A stretch of 28,532 nucleotides of DNA from Nemertoderma westbladi. Its lineage: Eukaryota > Xenacoelomorpha > Nemertodermatida > Nemertodermatidae. The notes below the pieces were generated by a model, which was not told the origin of the DNA, made no database searches, and saw only the letters and a program-made list of their open reading frames with translations. Location of the stretch: positions 1 through 28,532 of the forward strand of contig JAUCBJ010001866.1 in assembly GCA_032718475.1 (NCBI GenBank), written 5' to 3'. Positions 1-18,058 of the stretch are shown here, piece after piece (position 1 is the first letter of the stretch; every line of letters starts with the position of its first letter). The translations under genes were made by a program, and so were the position numbers.

Positions 1-1145
1 CTGAACCATAACAACTAACAATACCCTGAAGGCCTGAACCATAACAACTAACAATACCCTGAACCATAACAACTAACAACAGCCTGAACCATAACAACTA
101 ACAACAGCCTGAACCATAACAACAAACAATACCCTGAACCATATCAACTAACAATACCCTGAACCATAACAACTAACAATACCCTGAAGGCCTGAACCAT
201 AACAACTAACAATACCCTGAACCATAACAACTAACAATACCCTGAAGGCCTGAACCATAACAACTAACAATACCCTGAACCATAACAACTAACAATACCC
301 TGAACCATAACAACTAACAATACCCTGAACCATAACAACTAACAATACCCTGCGGGCCTGAACCATAACAACTAACAATACCCTGCGGGCCTGAACCATA
401 ACAACAAACAATACCCTGAACCATAACAACTAACAATACCCTGAACCATAACAACTAACAATACCCTGAACCATAACAACTAACAATACCCTGAACCATA
501 TCAACTAACAATACCCTGAACCATAACAACTAACAATACCCTGAACCATAACAACTAACAATACCCTGAACCATATCAACTAACAATACCCTGAACCATA
601 TCAACTAACAATACCCTGAACCATAACAACTAACAATACCCTGAACCATAACAACTAACAATACCCTGCGGGCCTGAACCATAACAACTAACAATACCCT
701 GCGGGCCTGAACCATAACAACTAACAATACCCTGAAGGCCTGAACCATAACAACTAACAATACCCTGAACCATAACAACTAACAATACCCTGAACCATAA
801 CAACTAACAATACCCTGAACCATAACAATTAACAATACCCCTAACCATAACAACTAACAATACCCTGAACCATATCAACTAACAATACCCTGAACCATAA
901 CAACTAACAATACCCTGCTGAACCATAACAACTAACAATACCCTGAACCATAACAACTAACAATACCCGTAACCATAACAACTAACAATACCCTGAACCA
1001 TAACAACTAACAATACCCTGAACCATAACAACTAACAATACCCTGAACCATAACAACTAACAACAGCCTGAACCATAACAACTAACAATACCCTGAAGGC
1101 CTGAACCATAACAACTAACAATACCCTGAACCATAACAACTAACT
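1..1145. repeat. 25-bp minisatellite in the helicase intron upstream of the first visible exon
   Basis: A tandem array of the unit CCATAACAACTAACAATACCCTGAA (described here as 25 bp: CCATAAC, AACTAAC, AATACCC, TGAA) fills the window from its first base, so the array extends further upstream. Some units carry an 8-bp spacer of the type GGCCTGAA or GGGCCTGAA, giving 33-bp versions. The span corresponds to roughly 43 units. Variants such as ATATCAAC and AACAGCC recur in blocks, which suggests segmental copying inside the array. It ends about 90 bp before the acceptor of the helicase exon at 1239, so it lies in an intron of that gene. Every unit contains ACTAAC, which resembles a branch-point consensus. 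No coding role is visible. Confidence 0.95.
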
Positions 1146-1238
1146 ATATCCTGATAATATATATTTATTATTATTAACAATTATTATTTCCATACTTACA
1201 ACTCATTGCATTTAAATTATTTTATCTAAATATTGTAG

Positions 1239-1373
1239 GTGATAATCCACCGGAACCAATTAAGGCCTTTTCGGAAATTAATTTCGGCGAGATTATTTCC
1301 AACAACATCGACCTCGCCGGTTACACTAAACCAACCCCGGTCCAGAAGTTCTCCATCCCTGTTGTAAATAAAG
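1239..1373 (+). CDS. DDX3/PL10-type DEAD-box helicase, exon with Q motif (partial gene)
   Basis: This is the first visible exon of an ATP-dependent DEAD-box RNA helicase of the DDX3/PL10/Ded1 group, which remodels mRNPs and acts in translation initiation. The acceptor is TTGTAG before 1239 and the donor is AAG|GTGAGT after 1373. The exon opens with two bases of a split codon and reads GDNPPEPIKAF, then NFGEII and the Q motif GYTKPTPVQKFSIPVV. The Q motif binds adenine, and the upstream phenylalanine in the PIKAF stretch fits the conserved aromatic. Codons start at 1241 in this frame, and the exon ends one base into a Gly codon completed by the next exon. The N-terminal exons lie outside the window. 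Vasa/DDX4 is the main alternative family. The downstream RSRVRPC and VDMMERG signatures favour DDX3/PL10. Confidence 0.93.
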
Positions 1374-1707
1374 GTGAGTTGGTCAGTTAAATATATTATA
1401 ATAATAATAATAATAAAATGTATATATCGCACTATACTTAATGATCTATGCGCTTGCACAGTTCTAAATTAAAATAATTCATAATAAAATAACAAAATCA
1501 TAATTATATGGGCATTGTTGGATAATTCTACCAAAAATAAATTACTAAACTAGACGCCACAAAAAATATATTACTATTATAGTTCAGTTTGATTACTATA
1601 AATAATGCTCGATAAATAAAAATTACTAAAAAATTGTTAATAACACATGAACGTGATACTGGCATAAAGGGAGTAGTCTGCAAAAACAAGGAGGGAGATT
1701 CCAAACT

Positions 1708-1820
1708 GAAATAATGTGTTTTTAGCCTCTTTTTAAATACATCTGTTGACGTAGTTGATCGATTTTCTAGAGGGAGGGCGTTCCATATTGTGGGTGCACC
1801 GTAAGAAATACAACCGTAAG
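1708..1820 (-). mobile_element. LINE remnant, C-terminal tail of a CR1/L2-like reverse transcriptase ORF
   Basis: Reading the minus strand from 1800 down to 1708 gives 31 codons without a stop. They include GAPTIWNALPLE and VFKKRLKTHYF, preceded in the same frame by SYGCISY. The pattern (A-P-x-x-W-N-x-L-P, then F-K-x-x-L-K) is the characteristic C-terminal end of reverse transcriptases of CR1/L2-like non-LTR retrotransposons. No other part of that reverse transcriptase is visible, so this is a 5'-truncated dead copy in helicase intron 1, antisense to the host gene. The clade assignment rests on the motif only. Confidence 0.75.
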
Positions 1821-1917
1821 AAAAAAAATCGAGGAGTTAATGGCGTGAAATGACCAAAGTTGGTGTTACCAATACATAGTTGTTTTAAATGGGTTTAAAA
1901 AATAATAAATTATATTT

Positions 1918-2193
1918 TCAAGTCGTCGTGAAATTCGAAGTGAAAGCAATGTCCTGCAAAGCGGAGGCGGCTCCGAGTGTCATGCTTAGACAGGCTAATG
2001 GAACATCTCCAATGCTATATAGTATCTGATTGGAGATGTGTTCATTGTACGTGACACCATGAACCCGGCGCAGCATTCTTGTGAAAATGCAATCCAGAGA
2101 TTTGGAGTCCTCTGCAGTTAGAGCATAGCATGGAATCTCACCAAACCGTTTCCTTCTGATAAATGTGCAATGTATGGCGTTCTGGTATTCCAA
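1918..2193 (-). mobile_element. Second LINE remnant, frameshifted reverse transcriptase C-terminal part
   Basis: The minus strand encodes LDCIFTRMLRRVHGVTYNEH followed by ISNQILYSIGDVP. This matches the region after the reverse transcriptase domain in many LINEs (LD-x-x-x-TRMLR, then a W/Y-x-x-H and N-x-x-LY pattern). The continuation RSRLRFAGHCFHFE is present but in another frame, so a small frameshift lies near 1975-1985. The LRFAGHC box is diagnostic for this tail. The motif set differs from that of the neighbouring remnant at 1708-1820, so two different LINE lineages inserted in the same orientation within about 500 bp of helicase intron 1. It is inactive. Confidence 0.72.
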
Positions 2194-2322
2194 TTCCTAA
2201 ACTTATCAAGTAACGTTGACGACTGTATAGCTAAGCTGTTAATATAAGATGCAGGAGTCCTCCTTGAGCCATTTTGGGCTAATGAATAATAATTATTGTT
2301 GATAACACACAATTTTGGTTAA

Positions 2323-10450
<8,128 letters not shown>

Positions 10451-10454
10451 AGTG

Positions 10455-10536
10455 CTGCGAACTGAAACTGAAATTGAACTGGAACTGAAATCGAACTGAA
10501 ATTGTTTTTGGCAATTTTTGTGAACTGGAACTGAAA
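10455..10536. repeat. Short GAACTGAAA-type tandem repeat at the satellite edge
   Basis: Imperfect repeats of GAACTGAAATT, GAACTGGAACTGAAA and similar words occupy the junction between the 49-bp satellite and the inverted-repeat element. They are low-complexity and about 12 bp in period. Confidence 0.7.
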
Positions 10537-10576
10537 CTATCCACTGGTTCAAAAGTTATTCCTATTTACAGTCTAC

Positions 10577-12241
10577 CAGGTACCTGCCTCTTCTTTTTTG
10601 GGGACGACTTATTATCGCGATGATCAATATAGCCATTTCAGCACAATAACATTATGGATCCACTTCTAGAGGTCGTACCGAGATGAATTTGGTCTCATTC
10701 AAATCCCAATGGTCGATTTAGTGGGTGCAGAAACCTTCAAAACTAGATTGCAGTGAATAGGTATTGATATATTATACAAAATGTGAACGATGCCCTAACA
10801 GAGACATTAACGCTTCAATGTGAAATAGGCACATAACTAAACGAATTTTTCTAATTATTCCACTGGATCAGAAATAGGCCCATTGGAACCACAGCGATCG
10901 ATATAGTATGTATAAATAGATACCTTCAAAATTGTATTAGAGTGAATAGTTCTTGAGATATTGTACAAACGGGGTTGTCATGTTAAACTGATGTTTAATC
11001 AAAGGAATGCATTTTGAGAGCAGGACTGTACATCGATATATGAATATCCACTAAAAATGATACTTCTAATTATACCACTAGGTCAAGAGTAGCATCATTA
11101 AAACCGCAATGAATGATTTAGTTAGTGTGGCCACCTTCAAATAAGGAGTGAATGATCAATGAAGATATTGCATGAAAGGTTCAGGCCTGCTGAACCCAAC
11201 CATTTGAGTTTCAAAGTGATATACTTATGATATAAGCATACTAGGTACCACAAACATTATTTAACATTCATTACCTTAGAGAATTTAGACATGCTCCTTC
11301 AACCTGTTGGTGTAAAGTATAAACACTTGCAAAATAACACTAGAGTGATAATTTTACTGAATTGATGCACAAATTAAAATGGTTGACATTGGCTCAATTA
11401 TGGAAAAGACTGAGCCAGCCTATACCTTTTGCTCAGTAACTATATATATAAAACATTAATTCTCTTCTGCAACTTTGTGAGTATTTGTACTTTACACCAA
11501 CTAAATAGAGCATTGCCGAATGTATGAGCATTTCTTAATTCTCTAAGATAATGAATGTTAACTATTGTTAACTTTGATACTCATGTGGTTGGGTTGGACA
11601 GGCCTGAACCTTTCATTTCAAGCAATATCTTGGAAATTAATAACTCACTCCTGAATTGAAGGTGTCCACACTAACTAAATCGATCATTGCGGTTATATTG
11701 AGGCTATTCTTGACCTATTGGTACAATTGTAAGTATCATTTTTAGTGGATATTCATATATTGATGTGATACTACAGTGACAGTCCTGCTCTCAAAAAGTA
11801 TTCCTTTGATCAAACTTTGATAATCATCAGTTGAACATGACAACCCCGTTTGTACAATATCTCAAGAACTATTCACTCTAATACAATTTTGAAGGTATCT
11901 ATTTATACATACTATATCGATAATTGTGGTTTCAATGAGCCTATTCCTGATCCAGTGGAATAATTAGAAGAATTCGTTTAGTTATGTGCCTATTTCATAT
12001 TGAGCCATAATGTCTCAGGTAGGGCATCATTCACATTTTGTGCAATATATCAATACCTATTCACTGCAATCTAGTTTTGAAGGTTTCTGCACCCACTAAA
12101 TCAACCATTGTGGTTTGAATGAGACCAAATTCATATCGATAAGACCTCTAGAAGTGCATCTATAATGTTATTGTGCTGAAATGGCTATATTGATCATCGC
12201 GATAATAAGTCGTCTCCAAAAAAGAAGAGGTAGGGTACCCT
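10577..12241. mobile_element. Foldback-like element with about 760-bp inverted arms
   Basis: The left arm (about 10577-11335) and the right arm (about 11475-12241) are inverted copies around a centre near 11405. For example, CTCTTCTTTTTTGG, ATTATCGCGATGATCAATAT and CCATTTCAGCACAATAACAT on the left return in reverse complement near 12170-12230. Each arm is itself made of about four diverged direct repeats of about 200 bp. These carry the word CACCTTCAAAA followed by GAGTGAAT and GATATTG (near 10733, 10922, 11132 and, weakly, 11325). Arms made of internal direct repeats recall Foldback/Galileo elements. The tips contain GGTACC. A further inverted pair, TATCCA..TGGTTCAAAAGT, lies outside at 10538-10559 and 12709-12730, so the true boundary may be wider. 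No transposase and no clear target duplication are seen. Confidence 0.82.
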
Positions 12242-12800
12242 TGAGGATGCACCCTACTACTTTTTTGTTGTTTTTTTCATTAGTTCCACCTAAATACCGA
12301 ATTTTTGAGTCAATTGCCACTATATGTTATGTTATGACCTAACAACCCCCCTGTTTAGCACTCGCTCCGAATGACGTGATTGCGATAATATGATATTTAA
12401 TGAAACAGTAATAAATCATGTAGTATATCAGACATCTACACTGAGAATATCTAGCTCAGCTACATTAGGAAATTAGAAGTCAAAAATATTTAGTCTGTCG
12501 CCAGTCGTCATTATCAAAAGTTGAGGATCTCACAATCAAAATTTGGTTGTCAGATTCATGTTCAACACCCCAAATTACCCCAGCCTGAACAATTTTGACA
12601 TCTATGCAATGATTATGGATGTAAATAGGAAAAATGTCATCTACACACCTATCGCGATTGATACATTTTTTCGCCAAATGTGATACGGAGACGAAACTTT
12701 GACGAGCCATTACTTTTGAACCACTGGATACCAGGAGCTGAAATTTTGGGGTTTTTCATACCATATGTGGGTTATCATTTGGTGAAAGTTTCATCGAAAT
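12242..12800. other. Intronic stretch without a gene, possible outer part of the foldback element
   Basis: No exon or RNA gene is visible. The segment around 12709-12730 is an inverted match (20 of 22 bases) to 10538-10559, on the far side of the foldback element. The right flank may therefore belong to the same or an older element, with about 470 bp present only on this side. Confidence 0.45.
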
Positions 12801-12802
12801 CC

Positions 12803-13265
12803 ATTTTGTGTCTCTGATAAAGAGACAGTGTGTCTGATAAAGTGACAGTGTGTCTGATAAAGTGACAGTCTCTGATAAAGTGACATTGTGTTTTTGATAA
12901 AGTGACAGTGTGTCTTTGATAAAGTGCCAACTGTGTTTTTTTTAAAGTGACTTTGTGCGTCTGATAAAGTGACATTTTGTGACAATTTTTTTTGATAGTG
13001 ACAGTGTGTTTTTTATAAAGTGACTGCATGTGGCTAATAACGTGACAGTGACAGTGTGTGTGTGTCTGATAAAGTGAGAGTGTGTTTTTGTTAATGAGTC
13101 TTGGTCGGTCTGCTAAAGTCACTGTCTTATAAGGGGACTGTGCATGTCTGATAAAGTGACTTGAAGTCACTTGTCTGATATCTGATAAAGTGACAGCAGG
13201 TGGCAGATATAGTGAGTGACAGCGTGTTTCTAATGGTGTACGTGTGTCTCATAAAGTTTTAACGT
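12803..13265. repeat. Degenerate tandem repeat of about 20 bp (GATAAAGTGACAGTGTGTCT type)
   Basis: The words GATAAAGTGACA and GTGTGTCTGATAAAG recur about twenty times with many substitutions and small length changes, for example GTGTTTTTGATAAAG and CATGTCTGATAAAGTGAC. The array ends about 100 bp before the acceptor of the DEAD-motif exon. An open frame of 131 codons on the minus strand is only the repeat translated and is not a gene. Confidence 0.9.
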
Positions 13266-13316
13266 GTGTCAGTTGTGACAGCGAGTGAAACATGAAAGAC
13301 TCCGTGACGTTCCTGA

Positions 13317-14340
<1,024 letters not shown>

Positions 14341-14345
14341 CTCTT

Positions 14346-14392
14346 ATTGGTTGTTTCACCTGTTATCACTTTGGAAGTGGGTGTATATATAA
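14346..14392 (+). promoter_or_regulatory. Core promoter of sHSP copy 1 (inverted CCAAT and TATA box)
   Basis: ATTGG at 14346-14350 (CCAAT on the other strand) and TATATATAA at 14384-14392 flank the conserved word TTATCACTTTGGA. The same arrangement with nearly the same spacing is found before the other two copies, although the surrounding 5' flank of copy 1 is otherwise diverged. This points to functional constraint. Transcription would start about 30 bp downstream, leaving a 5' UTR of about 300 bp. A canonical inverted GAA/TTC heat-shock element was not found by eye. Confidence 0.65.
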
Positions 14393-14722
14393 TGGGTAAA
14401 CATCCAGTGTTACATAATCTAAGTGGTTCATTTCATTTATTCAGTATCTAAAGTTTATTAGGCCAACTGAAATTTATCTGGTTTTTCTCCAGTTTCCAGT
14501 CTATCCAGTTTGTTCTGTTGAACATTAATTGTAGTTCCTTTCTGTATCAATAATATTCTTTATTACTTTAATTGACTCTCTGCGAACTTTTAAAGCCTTA
14601 CTACTAATACACTAACTATCTATTACTGTATTAAACTATCCTACTAGGTTCCAATAGCATAGTTAAGTCCATCAGTCTCTTCTGTCTGTCACTTTATTCC
14701 GTTATAATTCTCCAACCCCGCA

Positions 14723-15361
14723 ATGGATCGCATCGTCGACGTTCTGGAAGCGAACACCCGATTCTGGGATGAGATCGAGAAACGCGAACATCGTCACTTC
14801 ATGTTGCGACCCACCCACGATCAGCTACTCCGTCCGCGATGGGACGCCGTAATGGTGGGTCCTCTAGACGCCATCCTGCGGCCTCTGGTGGAACACAAGC
14901 ACCGCGACTTGGACGTCATTGAGAAGGAAGTTGAGGACCTCATGGCTTCCCACTTCCCACATCTGGAGAACGCCGACGGCCGTTTCCATTTGCACTTCGA
15001 CGTCAAGGGATTCGAACCCAAAGATCTCAAAGTCCAGTTGCTAGACAACGGGAAGGTCACTGTGGAAGGAACCATGGAGAAATCAGCTGAGAGCGAGGGG
15101 AAGCGAGACTTCGTTAAGCGTCATTTCTTCCGGACCATTTCCTTTCCGGAGAACGTTAAGTCTGATTCGATAAAGTGCGCTTTTTCCGAGGACGGAGTTC
15201 TTTCGTTGGACGCGGAAAGGAGCGAAACCAAAGCGCCGAAACCAATAGAGATCATCGAAACGGTAACTAACGGAGTAACCAATGGGACGACAGCGGAAGA
15301 TAAACTCGCAGCCATCAACAAACTAAAGGAGACCCCGATGAGTTCTGACGAGACCGCATAG
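14723..15361 (+). CDS. Small heat-shock protein (alpha-crystallin/HSP20 family), copy 1
   Basis: This 212-residue protein belongs to the ATP-independent sHSP chaperones, which form oligomers and hold unfolding proteins in the cytosol. Residues about 1-80 are a variable N-terminal arm rich in aromatic and charged residues (RFWDEIEKREHRHF). The alpha-crystallin domain is about 87-165, with HFDVKGFEPKDLKVQ, KVTVEGT and the late-strand signature FSEDGVLSL. Arg137 in FFRTISFP fits the conserved arginine equivalent to R120 of alphaB-crystallin. PIEI at 174-177 supplies the C-terminal I-x-I motif that docks on neighbouring subunits. A polar tail (TNGVTNGTT) follows. The gene is intronless, starts in CCGCAATGG and has its own TATA box. 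Against copy 2 it differs at four residues: M44, L48, I51 and S208 here. The first three change a short patch of the N-terminal arm. Confidence 0.95.
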   Translation: MDRIVDVLEANTRFWDEIEKREHRHFMLRPTHDQLLRPRWDAVMVGPLDAILRPLVEHKHRDLDVIEKEVEDLMASHFPHLENADGRFHLHFDVKGFEPKDLKVQLLDNGKVTVEGTMEKSAESEGKRDFVKRHFFRTISFPENVKSDSIKCAFSEDGVLSLDAERSETKAPKPIEIIETVTNGVTNGTTAEDKLAAINKLKETPMSSDETA

Positions 15362-15498
15362 AAACTAGAGTGAACGACTTAGATCCCATGTAACATAACA
15401 TAAATTTTGTTCAGTAATCATCATTTTGTGCTTCGATATTTAATTATTTTCATAATTTATGTAATTAGTAACAATTCTTATGCAATGTAACCTTTATT

Positions 15499-15504
15499 AA
15501 TAAA
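15499..15504 (+). terminator. Polyadenylation signal AATAAA, sHSP copy 1
   Basis: AATAAA lies about 140 bp after the stop codon, followed by TTGCAACG and a T-rich stretch. The same signal and context are conserved after copy 2. Confidence 0.75.
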
Positions 15505-15652
15505 TTTCTTGCAACGTTTCAATAATTGTTTTTCATTTAGATATTTTGCTTTTTTCTGATCCTTCATTTAAGAAACGCCCGTGTCCATTCGCCAACGTGA
15601 GCAATGGTAATCCCAAAAATAAATATATAATATAATAATAATATATTTACCA

Positions 15653-15666
15653 CCCCCCCCCCCCCC
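15653..15666. repeat. Poly-C tract (14 C)
   Basis: A homopolymer run follows TTTACCA. A C run at the corresponding place behind copy 2 (21590-21601) shows that it predates the duplication. Confidence 0.9.
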
Positions 15667-16138
15667 ATCTTTGCCCATTCATATAATATCATATTATCAT
15701 ATATATTCATATTCATATAAGTAGCGCAAAATATAATATAGCATGTATGTTGTAACTAGGATTTCAAATCTGTAAAATAATTTAATTTCGTTAATGAATA
15801 TTGTATGATCACTGCCTATTTCGTGGCAAACAATCTATAACAACTAACAAATATTTCATAATCGTGTTCTATGCATATATGTTTGACAAATAGCCTCACG
15901 GAGGTGCTTAAGGAATTGCACAAATAATTTTAGTAAAATTAGTTATATTCGTTGGGGGGAAAAGTGCTTGGAAAGTTCTGCTGCACCTGCAACTCTACTG
16001 GGTGAGTATAAAAAACAAAGACACAATTATAGAGGCCCGCATAATCTTTCGTTTATTGTTTTGGTTTCCCCAACACGCCTCTGTAACCTGCTCCTTTACT
16101 AACCTACTCCTTTACTAACCTATTCCTTTAAATGGCTA

Positions 16139-16540
16139 ACGCTCTTTGGAACGCTCTTTGTGACCTAACTCTCATTGGGACCCAACGCTCTTTGCGACCT
16201 AACGCTCTTTGTGACCTAACTCTCATTGGGACCCAACGCTCTTTGCGACCTAACGCTCTTTGTGACCTAACTCTCATTGGGACCCAACGCTCTTTGCGAC
16301 CTAACGCTCTTTGTGACCTAACTCTCATTGGGACCCAACGCTCTTTGCGACCTAACGCTCTTTGTGACCTAACTCTCATTGGGACCCAACGCTCTTTGCG
16401 ACCTAACGCTCTTTGTGACCTAACTCTCATTGGGACCCAACGCTCTTTGCGACCTAACGCTCTTTGCGACCTAACTCTCATTGGGACCTAACGCTCTTTG
16501 CGACCTAACTCTCATTGGGACCTAACGCTCTTTGGGACCT
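16139..16540. repeat. 17-bp minisatellite organised as 51-bp triplets, expanded copy
   Basis: The basic unit is 17 bp (CGCTCTTTGCGACCTAA type). Three variants follow one another as a 51-bp set: CGCTCTTTGTGACCTAA, CTCTCATTGGGACCCAA and CGCTCTTTGCGACCTAA. The set is nearly identical over six to seven rounds. Because 51 is divisible by three, open frames of about 118 codons exist on both strands with a 17-residue period. They are artefacts of the repeat, not genes. The equivalent place behind sHSP copy 2 (21957-22020) has only about four 17-bp units. Confidence 0.95.
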
Positions 16541-17728
16541 TTAGCGAATTTACCTCTTTGTTTTGTACGGAACGGAAAAAAGTCTTTGGTCTTTGTTTTT
16601 TACTCAACGCTATTAATTCTACTCTTATTTTGGATCGTGTCCCGCAATATATAGTGTCGCAATTCAGTTAAATTACCCCCCCCCCCCTCCCCACCAACAA
16701 CCCCCTCCAAATAAGAGCATTCTACAATCCGATTGCATGGAATTTGCAGCGTTGCGGCCTATAGGACCGAACTCTGCAAAGTAATGCTTAGTAACAATAA
16801 ACTTATAGAACACGTCCTGAGTAATCTTCATTGAAGAAACTAAAGCCATTATATATGGCAAGTGTTAGATTATTATTGTATTTAAATAGATAATGAATTT
16901 CAATAATATTCTTTACGATATTGCTTCATCGAACTGACTGTTACGGATGGGTCAATATTCGCAAATAGTTAATATGTTGTCCTTGTCGTCGTCGTTACGG
17001 TTTTGACATGCTGGTAACTTTTTAATATTTGAAGCTTTCGAGTTGAATATTGTGGGCATCAATAAGATCAAAAGTTTAGATTTATACATAACTTTGTGAG
17101 ATTTGAAGGTCAGCATTCAGCATAATTTTGCAAATTTCTTATATATTTGAATATAAGTCTCTCAAGATCTACTCTTGTGTATTTGGTTGTACGTTGAATG
17201 GCTTGTTTGAAAGATCTTTTATATCTCTACATTATAAATAACAAACCGCTGACGCATTAATGTACCACAGAGAGCTATTTTGAAAAATAGTTTTAGAATT
17301 GTATACTTTTGAGTGAATTCATTTTCTTAGGTATTTAATAATGGATTCTAGTACAACTTATCTAATCATAATACAGTTTTTTTTGGTTCCATTAGATAGC
17401 TGAGAAGTTGACCTCATCTGCGAATAATATGGCGCTATAAACAGACCACTATAAAAGCCGCTGGAATTTCTAACGGGTTGTATGTAAAACCTTGAAACCT
17501 CTAGACTTTTCCTCAAATTTATTCTTCTTTCAAATGAAAAAATAACCGTGGCTCTAACATCTTTCTCGCACCAATATTAGCATTTTTGAAAATAAAAAAA
17601 TAAAAAATTATAGATTAAATGATAAAGTTGCTCAAAACCATACAAATGCCGTTCTATATCGCATTTTTGGGTGTGGCGTTGAGTACAATATATCTAATGT
17701 TTAGTTCTGAGGCCTAACAGGTATTTAT
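16541..17728. other. Duplicated 3' flank of sHSP copy 1, no gene
   Basis: From the sHSP stop to about 17090, this flank aligns in order with 21323-23280 behind copy 2, for example GATTGCATGGAATTTG, CTCTGCAAAGTAAT, GTCCTTGTCGTCGTCGTTAC and GGCATCAATAAGATCAAAAG. It contains a C run at 16676-16687. After about 17090 the two flanks stop matching. A TATAAAAG at 17450 has no open frame behind it. No RNA gene is seen. Confidence 0.75.
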
Positions 17729-18017
17729 CGTGCGGACACCAAAATTGGGTACTACACGAAATTTTCAAAATTGATTGTTTATAGATTAACATTATTTGAC
17801 CTATATCCATTTACTATCAACCCTGCTTATATAATAAGTCATTTTATTTCAGTATTATGTCCGAATATTATATTTATCCGGGATGGGATATGCGTCCAGT
17901 GCCAGCCCCCACCTTTTTTCTCTAATAAAATTGTTATATCAAAATTTACATAAATTAATATTTCGAAACAAATAATTTTGAAAATTACGTTTTGCACTCA
18001 CTTTTGGTGCCCGCACG
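17729..18017. mobile_element. MITE-like element of about 290 bp with inverted ends
   Basis: The left end, CGTGCGGACACCAAAA followed by AATTTTCAAAATT, is mirrored at the right end as AATTTTGAAAATTACGTTTT and TTTTGGTGCCCGCACG. The match covers about 45 bp of each terminus with several mismatches. The interior is AT-rich and non-coding. A target-site duplication could not be fixed with certainty, so the family is unknown. It lies directly before the 55-bp satellite. Confidence 0.75.
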
Positions 18018-18058
18018 TAAAGTGGTTCATGCGTTAACTTGGATTATCTTAATTTCAT

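Noticed and set aside
1-1145. CRISPR-like direct repeat array
   Set aside because: The units are contiguous tandem copies without unique spacers, in an intron of an animal-type gene.
12775-13170. 131-codon minus-strand frame rich in His/Thr/Lys
   Set aside because: It is the translated GATAAAGTGACA repeat. The composition follows the repeat, and no domain is visible.
14821-15321. Minus-strand open frames of 66-93 codons over the sHSP genes
   Set aside because: They are antisense shadows of the sHSP coding frame. They recur in all copies only because the gene is conserved.
16128-16491. Open frames of about 118 codons on both strands with a 17-residue period
   Set aside because: The 51-bp repeat period is a multiple of three and lacks stops. 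The paralogous flank has only four 17-bp units, so no gene is conserved there.
17450-17953. TATAAAAG at 17450 with a 60-codon frame at 17771 as a small gene
   Set aside because: The frame lies inside the MITE-like element and shows no recognisable protein, and the TATA-like word is expected by chance in AT-rich DNA.
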